Assembly (NCBI GenBank): GCA_023853785.1
Contig: JAJIRX010000890.1
Span: 45,284 to 109,283, forward strand
DNA length: 64,000 nucleotides
Reading direction: 5' to 3'
DNA from: Psilocybe azurescens
Taxonomy: Eukaryota; Basidiomycota; Agaricomycetes; Agaricales; Agrocybaceae
Positions 10,801 through 25,140 of this stretch are shown here, piece after piece. The translations under genes were made by a program, and so were the position numbers. Under the pieces are notes generated by a model that worked only from the letters and a program-made list of their open reading frames with translations, ran no database searches and was not told where the DNA came from. Positions within the stretch are counted from its first letter, which is position 1. The number at the start of each line of letters is the position of its first letter.

Positions 10801-12541
10801 ATGACATTACGCATTGGAATCATGTACGATCCCCTTAATTTTATGTCAGAATGCATTCCTCGAGAATCTCACCGATCTAGGTAGAGGTGGAGGTATAGGC
10901 GGTTTGACTTTAGCTGTGGCGCTTAGTCGTATGAGACTTGAGGAGCATATACAGGTTGACATATACGAATCGGCGCCTGAACTGACCCAGATTGGAGCTG
11001 GTATTACATTCTGGCCAAGAGCGTGGAAGATTTTGGGGAAGTTAGGATTGGAGTCGGCTCTTGCGAGCCATCTTTCTCCAGGTCAGCATATACCGGATGG
11101 AATGCCACGTCAGTATACACATTTTTAATGTTGCTGAAAAGGCCACTGATTTCCGACGACGCCCTTCCAGGCTTAGCTTTTCAATTTAGAAAGGCTGACC
11201 AAAAAGAAGGTGTACCTATTCGCGACCTTGTTTTTGCTGGTTAGTGGTAGGAGTTAGAATTTATCTAAACTATTTAATGATGTCTGCTTATATAGGTGCT
11301 GCACTGTCCTTTCATCGCGCTATCGTCCAAGAGGTCTTGTTAAAGGACATATCTGCTTCTTTTCAATGCCATCTCTCGAAGCGTCTTCAATCTTACAGTG
11401 TTAACTCAGAAGAGATTGAGTTACTTTTCGAAGACGAAACGACTGCCACCTGTGACCTCCTCATAGGGGCCGATGGTCTGAAGTCCGTGGTGCGAAAGCA
11501 TCTTGTCAAGGACACTAAAATGACTCCCGATCCTATATGGAGTGGAAGCTTTGCATATCGGTCTATGATCAATAGCACTCTGGTTACCGCAGACATGCCA
11601 GGACATCGCGCGTTGAAGACTCCGACTATAGTAAGTACGGTTCGCTTTTCATTCACGATATCTCCTGACTTCAAACACAGTACTGCGGAAAGAATCAGGC
11701 AAACTAAATCCTTTTTGAGGTTTCTCAATTACTCACCATGCTCTAGCATATTGTCGCGTATCCTATACTCCAGGGCCGCGTTGTCAATATTGCCGCCTAT
11801 GTCTGCGATATGGACAATGAAGGCTCCCCGGTATGAGGGACCGTCTTTCCTGGACGTCACGAACGATGAGGTCATGCCCTTTTTTGATAAGTGGGAAGAG
11901 GAAGTGCGTTGTTTGGTGAAGGTTGATTCTCTTCAATTTTCTACCTTCGGGAAAAGTGATGTCTTGGTTCTGCTTTTTTTTTAGCACATGGACAAGCCAT
12001 CAAGGTGGGCCATTCATGCAATCAAGCCACTCGGGGCGTACGCGTCTGGTCCCGTACTTCTTCTTGGTGATGCAGTATGTCTTTCTTCCATACAGAACCA
12101 ACATGTACCATGTTTAAGATTGTTCACGTTTCCCAGGCACATGCGATGACTCCTCATCAAGGAAATGGCTCAGGCCAAGCAATTGAAGTAAGCTTTAACT
12201 CTGCCTTATGTTCTGGTTCATGTGTTGACTCGCCACTGTAGGATGCATACATTCTCGCACACCTCATTTCTAAGGCTGTTCGAACCCAAACACCAATATC
12301 CAAGTTGACAGAAGTCTACGACGCTATACGGAGACCCTTTGCCAACTTTGTGCATTGTGCTTCAAGGACTCATGGTCTCCTATACGAGTTCAACGCTCCT
12401 GACTTTGTAGATGTTCAGAAAGGAGAGGAAGTGAGTTCGGAAAGGTTGGAGAAACTCAGCGACATGATCGTTGGTGACTGGGAATATGCGTGGCTTACGA
12501 CGGCGGAGGAAGATTTGCAACGTGGGCTTGCTATGTTGTGA
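10801..12541 (+). CDS. FAD-dependent monooxygenase, salicylate hydroxylase-like
   Basis: Class A flavoprotein hydroxylase of the salicylate/6-hydroxynicotinate group, probably acting on a phenolic substrate with NAD(P)H. Exons: 10801-10823, 10885-11108, 11171-11239, 11296-11630, 11681-11698, 11747-11921, 11985-12074, 12137-12187, 12242-12541. The first join creates MTLRIGIIGGGIGGLTLAVA, the FAD dinucleotide fold. LLIGADG is the DG motif, and GDAAHAMTPHQGNGSGQAIE is the second FAD motif. The 11699-11746 intron has a GC donor (CAG then GCAAAC), and the exon before it is only 18 nt. Near 11828-11833 (CCCCGG) one extra base puts TGA in frame at 11834. The conserved YEGPSFLDV segment continues in the next frame. 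Splicing from 11831 straight to 11984 would stay in frame but drop about 30 conserved residues. Either the gene is broken, or one base is wrong. The exact substrate is unknown. Confidence 0.8.
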
Positions 12542-15540
12542 ATCGCTAGCCTATTTTCTTGAATCTCCTTCAATAATCTCAATCATACACTGGGTGCGTT
12601 TTCTAATCCTGGTCGTCAACTTTATGTTAGTCAGGCGATCGGACATTTAAAGCTGCTTTATCATAATTGGTTGCCCAATGAGCATTCCCGCAGCCAGCTC
12701 GTCCATACCAGCGGAGTGGCGTGTCCTTCAACGACCGTTACTTATCTTCGTCGCCATTCCAACAGCTTCACCCATCAAGAAATTGAAGACCATGTATGTC
12801 ACGTCATCACACTGATGAAATACACCACCTGTGAGCAGGCATTAGATTGCAGTTGCCTCAAGTATAACTCACCAGGTTTTCTAGAAGATGTTCAAAACAG
12901 AATCTCTTTTCATAATTCGTACTCTGGCTAGGCTGTCTTTACTCTAGGGAGTTACTTATGAAAATGGAGATTAGTGGAATGTGCAAGGTGTTCTAAACTC
13001 CACAATGCTCTTGTCTGATCGTCCGCAGGCTTGGATTTTGTGTGATCTTCAACCGATGCTCGAGAATGGCTTTAAGGTAGCAGGTGCAGGATTAAGCTCT
13101 TAACAGAAACAATTGATGTGGAGGAACTGTCGGCACAAAATGCAGGCAATTATGCAGGCACGAGTGCATAGAATGACAATAGCTTACTACCTTTCAATAA
13201 GCAGCATCATCCTCGCCTTTTTTGAAGACCTTGGCTTTTGCACTTTCCAAACTAACGCCATCGCCATCGGTTCATGTTATATCCCGTCTCCGCCGCACCT
13301 TATGCATCCCAGCACAGGTTTAAGTTCAGTATGAGATAATCTGCCGTCTTAATCGTTTCTGTTGGCCGTGCTGAGGGATGATGGGAATAAGATAGGACTA
13401 AAGCCGAGATCAGAAGATTTTCCAACAGATTCAATGGCACGCGCGGTAGTAAGCTACATTGTTGGTTTTTCCCTGACGGTGCTTGTGTCCATTGTACCCT
13501 TTTCACCGAATGACGTGCGATGTCGGAAGTCTCTGATTACGGTCTGTGGAACTGCGGAAGAATGAACTTTGCCGTATCTGTTGGCTCTCTAGTCATCGGA
13601 CTGTCTAGCCACCTCTTTTATCTCGCGACCTATCCCTCGCACCAGCCTTCACGCGTCAAAGTCATTAGTAGACAAGTATCATTTGTGTCTTGTCCATCGC
13701 AACGATATAAATTGTGCCTTCTCACTTGTTGTACCAAAGGAGATGATTCTCCACCCCCACAAATGATGCACCCACGAAGAAAGAAGAACAGAGAAGAACC
13801 CATGCGTATCAAACAAAACCAATGTGGTGAACATTGTATCTGTGTTCTATTTTTAGATTTCTGGTACTCATATAACCGACCTGTGTTCCTTAGAAAAATC
13901 CAATGCCACTATAGAGGCCATATTACCGACTTACTCAGTAAGGAAGGCATATTAGGAACCAGCATAACCACGTTCCAGTTTGATGGCGGTCCCGAGCACG
14001 CGATAACGGTTCGTTAAACGGACTTAAAGCACTAACCGCCCTGTGCTTCCAAAATGCTATCGATTTACTGCGGACCCGGCAGCACGATTCGGGTCAAGTG
14101 CTCGTAGTCAGGTCCTCCAGCAGTGCATGCAGCTACTTTCACGTGTATTGGACAAGTGAGTCTTTCGAACTTCTACTGAGAAGTCAGGTTATTAATAGCT
14201 TGCCACTGTATGCTCTGACATGCAGTCCCGGATCTCTTTGATTCGCTGAGGTCAGTCGATAATTGGTGTAGCCTCGGCCGGTACATAGGAAACTCACGAA
14301 GGGCATTCGTTTAAATCGCCTCAAGTTTTGAAGATATTAGTTCTTTTGAATTTGCAATGTCATAGCATGTCATTTAGGTATTTATGTGTCTAGCTGTGCT
14401 TGCCAGTCTTATTTACCTTGCTGGTCCAATGCGGTGGCCGTGAGCAACCCAATCACCGTTGAACTTAAGGCATCTAATATCCATGTTATGGAAAGAAACA
14501 TGACTCTGGACCGTGGCGGAAAGTTTCTAGGAACCCGGATCATCCAAATAAAATTATGACGGCTGATGAGATTCACTTAACGGTCTATCAGGCTTAATCG
14601 TCAACATGTTATGGCAAACGGAGACATCATAATGTGGGGAAGGCTTCATCTATGATGCTTACATTCGCGGGCCTTTTCAAAGTTTTTGACGATACCCCGC
14701 TTTACGAAGCCCGGGTTTCACTCGGGTACATCGGAGTATATGATATTCTAGAAGCTATTTCCAGGATCGACACATGAGCAGACTTTACTAGACGGATTAG
14801 GATGGCACACAACTAGTAGTGGTAGTTTGGAGAGATCGAAATCCTTCAGAAAATGCATAGGATCTACCCTAGGCTGCCCCAGACTACAAAGCGAAGTCAT
14901 TCGGATACAAATACTATGAGCAACTTGCATGTACAGATTGTAAAGCGAATAGGCTGGTTCTGCGAGGTGTCGGAATGCGTGGGCGGCAAGCGTGCGGCCG
15001 TAATAGTCCGGTCCAGTGTCGGTCGCATAACCGTTGGCACGTGCTCTGTGACTTGTGACTACTAGCGCTCAGTGATCAGTATGGTGACGCAAGTTCCTTT
15101 CGAACATTTTCATCATTCATTCTCCATGCATACCCCCATCGTAAAGGGTGGGCAACACTTATCTTCAGATATAACCTGCGCTCAATGCAACTGCATAATT
15201 CCCCATGAACTCATCAAGACATCAAACACGCTCCTCGGTTGATCAAGTGTCTAGGGTGTTCCCAGAAAAATAAGAAGCCGCCTCCAACTCGACTCCTTCG
15301 ATGTCAAGCGTCATTTGACCTCTGAAACCAGGGGATTTAGTGGTCCGTATGCACCAATAATCAGAAGCAATATGACGGAATTAATAGAAACTCTTGTTCC
15401 TCTCCGAACGTAGTATTCTTGCCCATGCGATAATTCGTCCTTCCATTGGGGTTATCATGTCAACATTTTCTCCGCGTCTATTTTTGGCATAAATTAGATG
15501 GTCAACCGCCTCGTCATGCAAAAGAACCGTAACTTAGGTC
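12542..15540. other. 3-kb intergenic region, no supported gene
   Basis: The longest frames (12671-12931, 13113-13334, 13520-14017) overlap one another in different frames, lack recognisable domains and are not joined by convincing splice sites. The 165-codon frame at 13520-14017 is the best of them, but its Lys/Arg-rich centre and lack of motifs give no support. The right end is the promoter region of the glucoamylase gene. Confidence 0.35.
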
Positions 15541-15547
15541 GGTTCCC

Positions 15548-15555
15548 TATATAAA
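15548..15555 (+). promoter_or_regulatory. TATA box of the glucoamylase gene
   Basis: TATATAAA lies 76 nt upstream of the ATG at 15624. The leader between them is pyrimidine-rich (TTTTTGCTTCTAGTCTCC), as is usual for strongly expressed fungal genes. Confidence 0.65.
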
Positions 15556-15623
15556 GGACGTGTTTTTGCTTCTAGTCTCCATCCTCAACGTTCAACGCTT
15601 TTCAAGCGCACGCCCGCTTCAGG

Positions 15624-17878
<2,255 letters not shown>

Positions 17879-18989
17879 ATATTGATTGACAAGAGTTACC
17901 CGCCGCCGCGTCATTATGGCCGGCCACAAAATAATTATGTATCTTCCTTTCCTTGACTTGAAACTGTTACTTGTTTAAACCGGCTCGGCAATGATGGTAT
18001 AACGTGTATTTATCGGTAACTTCACCCCGTTCCCAATTTATTGTTGATTTAACTGTGGCTATGTGGCAGTCGGAATGCAGCACATATTTGTGTTCCCTGA
18101 AGGTTTGAACTAAAACCTGGTGCTACCGAATAAATCATTTGCAAACATGCAGTTTTTCGTCATGGAGAAGCGCTGACCTGAAACTTTACCGGATGCGATG
18201 CCTTCAGTATCCGCGATAAGACAAAGATAAAGCTCTGTCAGTGGCTGGCGCTATAGTCTCCCTCTAGTAGCCACGATATCCCAGTGCTTGTACTAAGCAT
18301 TCGAGTACCTGTAGACTATTTGCCAAATTCGGCGGGTTTTGTATAACCAAAATTTCAAGAGACAGTTAATTACAGGTTAGTGTTCGGGGTAAGCGCACTT
18401 CGACGCCGGCTGTTGCCTAACACTTGGCTACTGTGCACTAACCCTTGGCTTTGCCTTAGCTACAGACTACCTGTCAAAGCTGGCGTACTCACTTAGAATG
18501 GCGGATGTCGAGGAGGACCCAAGACTGATTTCAAATTTTCGCTAATGCTCAAGTTGAAAAGGAATATAGGCACCGGCTGTTCTAGCCAGCCTCAGCATTT
18601 GAGGCCGTATATTTAGCTTCGTTTGATGCCAATGCAGTGAAAGTTTATTCAGTCGTGACGAGATCGATTCTTGATTGATTTCCGCAAGATTTGCGGTCCC
18701 TTTCCTATCTAAGATACACTTTCCTTATATAGATATTAAATATCGCACACTTAGTTTGGATTTACTTGTCTAACTGGTTTTCTAGAGAGTCATCCTTCCG
18801 AAGTAAAACGACCTTCAATATTCTTAGTCGTAATTCGGGATTGTGGTGGCATATTATGAATAATATGTGAGCTATTGGTTCGATAGTGGCGGTTGAGTGG
18901 CGGTCGTTTACGGTGCTACACACATTTGAAGCCTAGATAGAAGTAAGTCCAAGATCAGCCACATTACTCACTAGCTTCTGTCTTCCAGG
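17879..18989. other. Intergenic, glucoamylase 3' flank to CAP promoter
   Basis: Contains the glucoamylase 3' UTR and the upstream region of the CAP gene. I see no frame above about 60 codons with a recognisable motif, and no repeat shared with other parts of the window. Confidence 0.4.
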
Positions 18990-18996
18990 TATAAAT
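18990..18996 (+). promoter_or_regulatory. TATA box of the CAP gene
   Basis: TATAAAT lies 75 nt before the ATG at 19065, the same spacing as for the glucoamylase gene. The leader is rich in CTCTTCT. Confidence 0.5.
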
Positions 18997-19064
18997 GAAA
19001 TCATCTATACGCGCATAATCGTACTGTACCTAGCTCTTCTCAAAGCTCTTCTGTTCTTCACACC

Positions 19065-19964
19065 ATGTTCAAATTTGCAGTTTGCCTCATCCTTTCAACC
19101 TTTCTCGGTCGCGTCGCTGGCTCCGAAGCCACTGTGAATCTTGAGGCGAGAGGTAAGCCAAGAAACTTGACCCTCCAAATTAACCGTAGTAATAGTAGCC
19201 TCCAAAGACGCATGGAGTGATCAAGTCCTCTCTGAGCATAACAAGGCGCGCGGTCGTTATGGCGCGAAGCCGCTTCAGTGGTCTACATCTCTTTTTCCCC
19301 CACAAACCAATATGCGCAAATGTGCAAGTTCGCCCATAGGTGCGCCTGATTTGAAAGCTATACCCACTTTGCTACTAACTTTCTTTATTTCTAAGTGACG
19401 CTCAGAGTCGGTACGGTGAAAATTTGGTAAGCTTCCTGTCTTTCATTATAGGGCCTATTGATGCTGTGCTACTAGTATGCTTCGAGCAACCTCAATGCCG
19501 GTATTGCCGACGCAATAAAATCATGGATGGCTGAGGCGTGTAAGTATATTTCCATTGGTTATTATTATTCGTCTGATCGATGAATAGCAAAATACGACTG
19601 TACGTCTGCCCAAACAGACCTGCATAGTGTGTAATAACAGCATCGTAAAATCAGATAATCATCCTGGATACAACCTTGCAACTGGACATTTTACACAGGT
19701 GAGGCAGCCTAGCTCTTCTTGCTGTCTCTCTCATATAATACTCTATGCAGGTTGTATGGAAGGATACAACCCAAGTCGCATGTGCTCTTGCCAGTTGCGC
19801 TGCTGGCACTATCTTTCCAATTCAACCAAGCAAGTATATTGTGTGTCGTTATACGCCTCCTGGAAATTACGCAGGTCAATTTGCGTTAGTACATCCTCAC
19901 TGATCCAGTTTTGGTTGCAAAACTAATTTATAATAAAAGTCAAAATGTTGGACGACCGGCGTAG
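19065..19964 (+). CDS. CAP/PR-1 (SCP) secreted protein, one frameshift
   Basis: Extracellular protein of the cysteine-rich secretory/PR-1 superfamily. Fungal members bind sterols or act at the cell surface, but the exact role here is unknown. Exons: 19065-19152, 19199-19339, 19396-19426, 19476-19539, 19588-19599, 19655-19698, 19751-19884, 19940-19964. MFKFAVCLILSTFLGRVAGS is a signal peptide. CAP signatures: SDQVLSEHNKARGRYGAKPL (helix 1, metal-site His), YAQMCKFAH, SRYGENLYAS, GHFTQVVWKDTTQVACA and CRYTPPGNYAGQFAQNV. These give the His-Glu-Glu-His cavity. Exon 5 is a 12-nt microexon. Between SLFP and YAQMC the frame moves by one base at the run CTTTTTCCCCCAC (19291-19302); one base appears to be missing. 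Apart from that, every exon joins in frame, so the model is otherwise complete. It is a very recent pseudogene or carries an assembly indel. Confidence 0.78.
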
Positions 19965-21135
19965 GCTCTGAATCAAGAAGAAGAACGCTGAAACAGACCT
20001 ACATTTTGACACCGTTACGCCTGAAATGCTTCTTTATCACTTCTCCGTATTGTCCCATCAAACTCCAGAACTGTCTATTAGACGCCTGGGTAGTTGAGCG
20101 ATTCAGTTCAATTTTCAATATCCAACAATCTTTGAGATTGTCATCTTTCCGGGCGCTTGACTGACTATTATTATTGGCGGATTGTACATTGAGGATCATA
20201 AGTGACCAACCTAGTTTTAGTACTAACAATAGTAAATTAATCAAGGTACAGTATGTTCGAATCTTCACGATCCTCTTCCCTTTGAATCCCTTAACTTCAA
20301 CTTTGACTCCCTTCTTCTGTCTGTAGTTTTTGAATTGGTTAATGTGGGATTGGTATTCTGCCGCACGCTGATACTCCCTTCCCGTGATGTCGGAACATTG
20401 AGGCGATGCTTCCCATCATGGATTCACCGTGAAACCCATTCAACCGCAAAGGCACTGTAGGAATATGCACACATGCGGGAGGAAACGTTCCGTATCTGAG
20501 ACGAGCCACGGCGTAATTTTTCCCTATCTCAGTTTTCCATGTATTTTGAGTTGATTTTGAGAGCTGTTTTGGCCATCGCCACTGTTCGGATCCTACACGT
20601 CAAGTAGCCCATCTGCTTCAGGAAAAAATCCTTTAAATGATAATGGTGATGATGATCGACTGTTATTTTGGATGTCCCCAATCACAGGCTTGTCTAGTTT
20701 CCACAGTGCAGATATTTGATGGTCTGTCCCATGTCATGGACCACGGTTGATTAAAGCCTTGACGCCTGACCACCACCATCCCACCACTGGTAATATCCTC
20801 ACAGACTGCGCGGGTCTAATCGCCGGAGGTAATTGTAAGAGTTGGAGTTTGAGTTCGACTTGGATGATGGTCCTTGTCTGTCTACTACTCGTACGCATGC
20901 ACTTTGAACCTCAGCTGATTCTGTTTTGATCTCGCCAGCGACTTTCCTTCACCACGTCGCTCGTACCACTGTCACAGAACCTTTCCCTGGACTACGTTGG
21001 GCACTGCACCTCTGGAGATGCATAACCTCGCCACAGAAGCCATCAGGAGTTATCCCGTTCGACAGCGCCTTTCTCGCGAGTTGCTACAATTCCAACTGGC
21101 TCCTGATACACTTGCTCGTGATACTTTTCTTCTCA
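19965..21135. other. Intergenic, no gene seen
   Basis: A minus-strand frame of 89 codons (19999-20268) has one hydrophobic stretch but no splice context or recognisable motif. The frame of the following membrane gene is already open from 20926, so its start may lie upstream of the one chosen. Confidence 0.3.
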
Positions 21136-24100
21136 ATGTTGCGTCCGGTGCGTTGGAATATGCTGGATATCGGACTGGTTAATAACGGTCGTTGGATCCT
21201 AGTGGCGGCTTTGACCTGGGTTATCTACGATATGATACTCAACTTCGACAGAGAGGTGAGTCATAATATGGCTAGCCAATACAATCAAAAGTACTTGAAT
21301 AGAGCGGGTAGGTTACTCTGGTCTGGAAGCGATGGTCAGTTCCAAGTGCAACACTAAACTGGGTCTACAACTTATACATCTCTGCGCGGGTCTAGGCGCT
21401 CACCCAAAGGACGCCATTCAAGAAGGATCTACGTGATTGTACGGTATTTTTCCGTCGTCAGCCTTGCGTGTGTTCATTTCCATTAATATTCTGGTTATTT
21501 CCCTGATTGCCATTGTCCCTTAGCTGGTATGTAGGCGGTGAGTCACTGAACTTTCCCCCAAGAAAACGCCTCACGATTCTTGAACCTTTCTCTCCCCCGC
21601 TTCCTCCGGTATTTCATTTTGTAAATTATTGTGAATTTCGGCACAACGTCAATCCGCCACTGTCAGTAAACACGAGCGTCGGCCTGAGTCTTGACGTGAG
21701 TTGATTTGCCCTCTTTGATTTCTCCGCAAATCTTGCATCGTCATTATTTTAGCTGACTCTTTTCCTTTCTATCTCATCCCATTTCCCTTGATTGATATCC
21801 ATTATCGTGGACGTATCACATTGTGCATAATTAGTTGTTGAGTACTATCTCATTTCCATGGCTATGGCACCCTCCATCGCTCGGTATGAACTTGCGTTAT
21901 TAACAAGGTTCTGTTAATAGCTGTCGGGCGTGGTATTATATTGTCCTCATGTAAGTGGGTCTAGATCCCCGAGCCTACTCGTCTCCCTGTCAGCTATCAA
22001 TCTCAACATTTTTGCAGAAATACCTCCATTATAACCCTTTTGCCGGATGTGATGCTCCTCATTCGAGTGAACGCCGTCTATGCTTGGAACTTCCGCAGTT
22101 AGTCATCGTCTCCTTACTGCTCTCTGTTCGGCGTACTTACAAATCATAATGTAGCACTGCTGTTCACCGTTTTTCTCTTTATAAGTAAGATATTTTCGTT
22201 GTCATCTACAGGACATTAAGGATGGTCCCCTTATTCTTATTTAGTTCAAACCACTGTATGTCATTCATTTTCCTTCCTTTAATTGTCACTGAGGTGCTTT
22301 TTTCAGACGAGTCTTGTTACAGGCTTTCTGTCTGTGTCGTCGGCTCAATTCTCCCCACACAACTCTTTTCCTGTGAAGGGTTGCCCAGCCGCTCTAAGTG
22401 CGAATGTAGCGCGGTTTACTCTCGTTGCGTGGTACGATTGGCATCATATTTTTGTCCGCATATCTGATAGCTTTGTACAGGATCCCATCTATACTCGCAC
22501 AGGCTACATATTTTGTGTTGATGCTCAACGCTTTGGCACATCTAATTCGCAGTCTCGATGTAGGGAATCGGACTTTGCCTGTCACTAAGCCTCTTCCTGC
22601 CCCTCCTGTTCTGCCGTCTTCGCCTCGCTTAAACGCTCCATCCTCACTTCCCCGAGCTCTGGTTTCCAGGTCCTCTCGCATTAATTCTCGTATCTCAGCA
22701 TCTACTCAGCGTTCCATTCCGTTCTCTCCTTTGTCCTCTGGGTCATCTTCGATATCAGCGCGGCACGCTTCGCCGCCTTCGCCGCATTTGTCTTCGATTT
22801 CAAAGGCGACTCCAAAATCATCAACTGCCACTGCTGCTCCCTCTCGACCTCAGACAGATCCAGATCACAATAGCGACAGAGATAGCAACATAAACTCTAA
22901 TGTAAACAATGCAACTAATTCATCTGAAAGCAATAGCGGGACGAGCGCTACTGCCATGGATGGTAGTGCTGGGAGAACATCAATGCTACTACCTTCTTCT
23001 CTATCATCGCCTCTACATTCGCCCAACCCCAGTACATCAAACTCTAGAACACAATCGCGACTGCAGACGTCACATCTGGAATCGGAATCAATGGGCGTAA
23101 AACTTGGGGTAGACCACAGTCCACTCTCTCGGACGGTGTCAACGCAGATACCTATACAAGCGTACACTTATCCGGAGAGGAAGCAGTCCGGCTCACTTAT
23201 CAGTCCGAACGCGAGCACCCAGGACGCGAAAAATACGAGCTATAAACTGTCGATGCCGGCCTTGTTCTCCGTGTTCTCATGGAAGGCGCTGAAGCAGGTG
23301 CAAAGGTTCGTGCCTACGATGATGGTATTTGTGGGTCATGGAGGGTGGTACTTCGCGTTGTGAGTTTATTCTCTGCTCTTGTACTTTCGATGCCGCTTGT
23401 TGCAATGGGCCTTCACAAATAAGAGAGGCAAAGGCTTATTTTTGACTTGCTTACTAATCATATTATATTGGTGTTTCTACTGTAGGGGTATACGTGAGTG
23501 CTAATGGCTGCGATCATTCAGAAGTTGTCTTATAATTTGGCTTTTTTAGTGGCTAAGGTGGCAAACGCGGTGATGGTGACAATGTACACAGGGCCGCTGC
23601 AGGCTTTTGCCATTCCGTGCGTCTTTCAGCCATTCGGCAAATGTTAAGGGGACTCATCTGCATGCTATTTTTATATCAAGCTTTATGATGGCGTTGTATC
23701 CCATCGTGGTGAGTTAGATGGACTAACTACGGTCTTTATTTCCCTGTTCTTATCTCCCTTCGTCAATAGGTAAGTCAGATATATATGTCGATGGTGCAAT
23801 ATCTGGACTATCGTGTGCCAATGAAGAGGCCGAGATTACTGGCATCTTACGAAGGTGAAGACTTTGCGAGTGGATATGGCGGGGACGCGAGTAGCTATCA
23901 GGATGAAGACTATGATGATGATAACCAGGATAGGGTCATGGATAATCGACATGGAACAGAGAGTGTTTGGGAGGCTGAAGAGCACCTGACTTTGGGGAGA
24001 CTGAGGTTTAATGGAAACAGATACAATAGGCGTAGTGGGAGAGATATCGGCAGAGAAACAGTTAAAGGGAAACAAGGATGGAGCAGGCGGAATTCTGATG

Positions 24101-24213
24101 CCAGGAATAATCGTATTAGAGGACCGAGACTGGGGCAGATCACGTTCGCTGTGCGAGAGTCGTTGGCCATGTCCTCGGTACTTGATCTTGGGTTTAGGGA
24201 CGAAGAATTTTAA
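21136..24213 (+). CDS. DUF6533 family multi-span membrane protein (approximate model)
   Basis: Agaricomycete seven-helix-like membrane protein of unknown function. The first exon (ATG at 21136 or 21160, ending 21255) gives NNGRWILVAALTWVIYDM followed by ILNFDRE. The next, 21312-21389, continues VTLVWKRWSVPSATLNW; this is the DUF6533 hallmark. Further family-like pieces follow: IYVIVRYFSVVS (about 21431-21466), VMLLIRVNAVYAWN (about 22050-22092), FPVKGCPAALSANVARFTLV (about 22368-22427), ILAQATYFVLMLNALAHL (about 22489-22542), FVPTMMVFVGHGGWYFAL (23310-23363) and VMVTMYTGPLQAFAIP (about 23572-23619). Between helices five and six there is an unusual loop of about 230 residues rich in Ser, Pro and Thr. 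The tail from about 23790 is acidic then basic and stops at 24213. I could not join every exon cleanly, notably after 21389, so a broken exon is possible. Confidence 0.5.
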
Positions 24214-25140
24214 ACATTTGACTCAACTTCTAGTCCAGTCAGACGATGGAAGTGTCTGGAAGAATATGAATATTGTGTAAGTAAACACGCTCCTGGTCAA
24301 TGGTCGTTCGCCTTTATGGATATCTCTGAGAAAAGGATGTGTTCCTTCATGGTTTCCTTGACTGTCTTTAGATGGCGCTGGTCTTGCCACCTCAGACTTG
24401 TGGTTTCACATGGTATTTCCAGACAACGGCGTGCTGAATGAAGGCACATAGAAGTACGCTACAGGCTTTGCGATAGTTGCAAGATAGCTATTTTTATTTA
24501 TTTTTTTTAAAAAAATCAAAAATCAGCGTTATCATTGGTGAATCGAAATGAGAGACTGGGCGGGATATCATGATCCATGGGATCCTATGTCACCGATTGC
24601 TTAGTGGTGGTCTAGTAGATAAATATGATGAGCGTCGCAGGCTTCGAGATCGGGGACAATTGGCAAACAATCAGGGGCGATGGACAACCATGAACAATGT
24701 TTGAAAAAGCAGCAAGCTTACACAAACAACGTTTATAGTGGGCGCCAAGACCTCTCTTTCACCAACCACGATGGTCAAATGATTGTTCATTTTATAGTCT
24801 TATCTTCTTTCCACACATGCTGTTACACCACTTCTTTGGCCGATACAACGTGATTACTGAATCAACCCTTCCTCTATCGACACCAATAAACCTATCTTAG
24901 ATGCACATGGCAGCATCTTGCGCACGGTTGATAAGGTATCTGTGCGGCGTGTCGTTGCTCACGATTATGTGCACCCCACGCTATGTTATTCTGCGAATTT
25001 CGGACTTGGCTCGTGCTTTTCGTTGTATCTGCGATTATTCAGGGTCAGAAAAATGAGTATAAGACTCGCTGGATTTTCATGCCAACTTTTCTGTCGATCA
25101 GCTCTTTTACAAGCTCTTCAACGTCAACAGGCAAGAAAAG
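24214..25140. other. Intergenic, AT-rich spot, no gene seen
   Basis: Includes a T-run meeting an A-run near 24493-24518, which could form a hairpin or a transcript end. Frames at 24918-25303 overlap the following gene in other frames and are treated as shadows. Confidence 0.35.

Noticed and set aside
13520..14017. 165-codon open frame as a possible gene
   Set aside because: No motif, no splice context, and overlapping frames in the same stretch. At this length a chance frame is credible.
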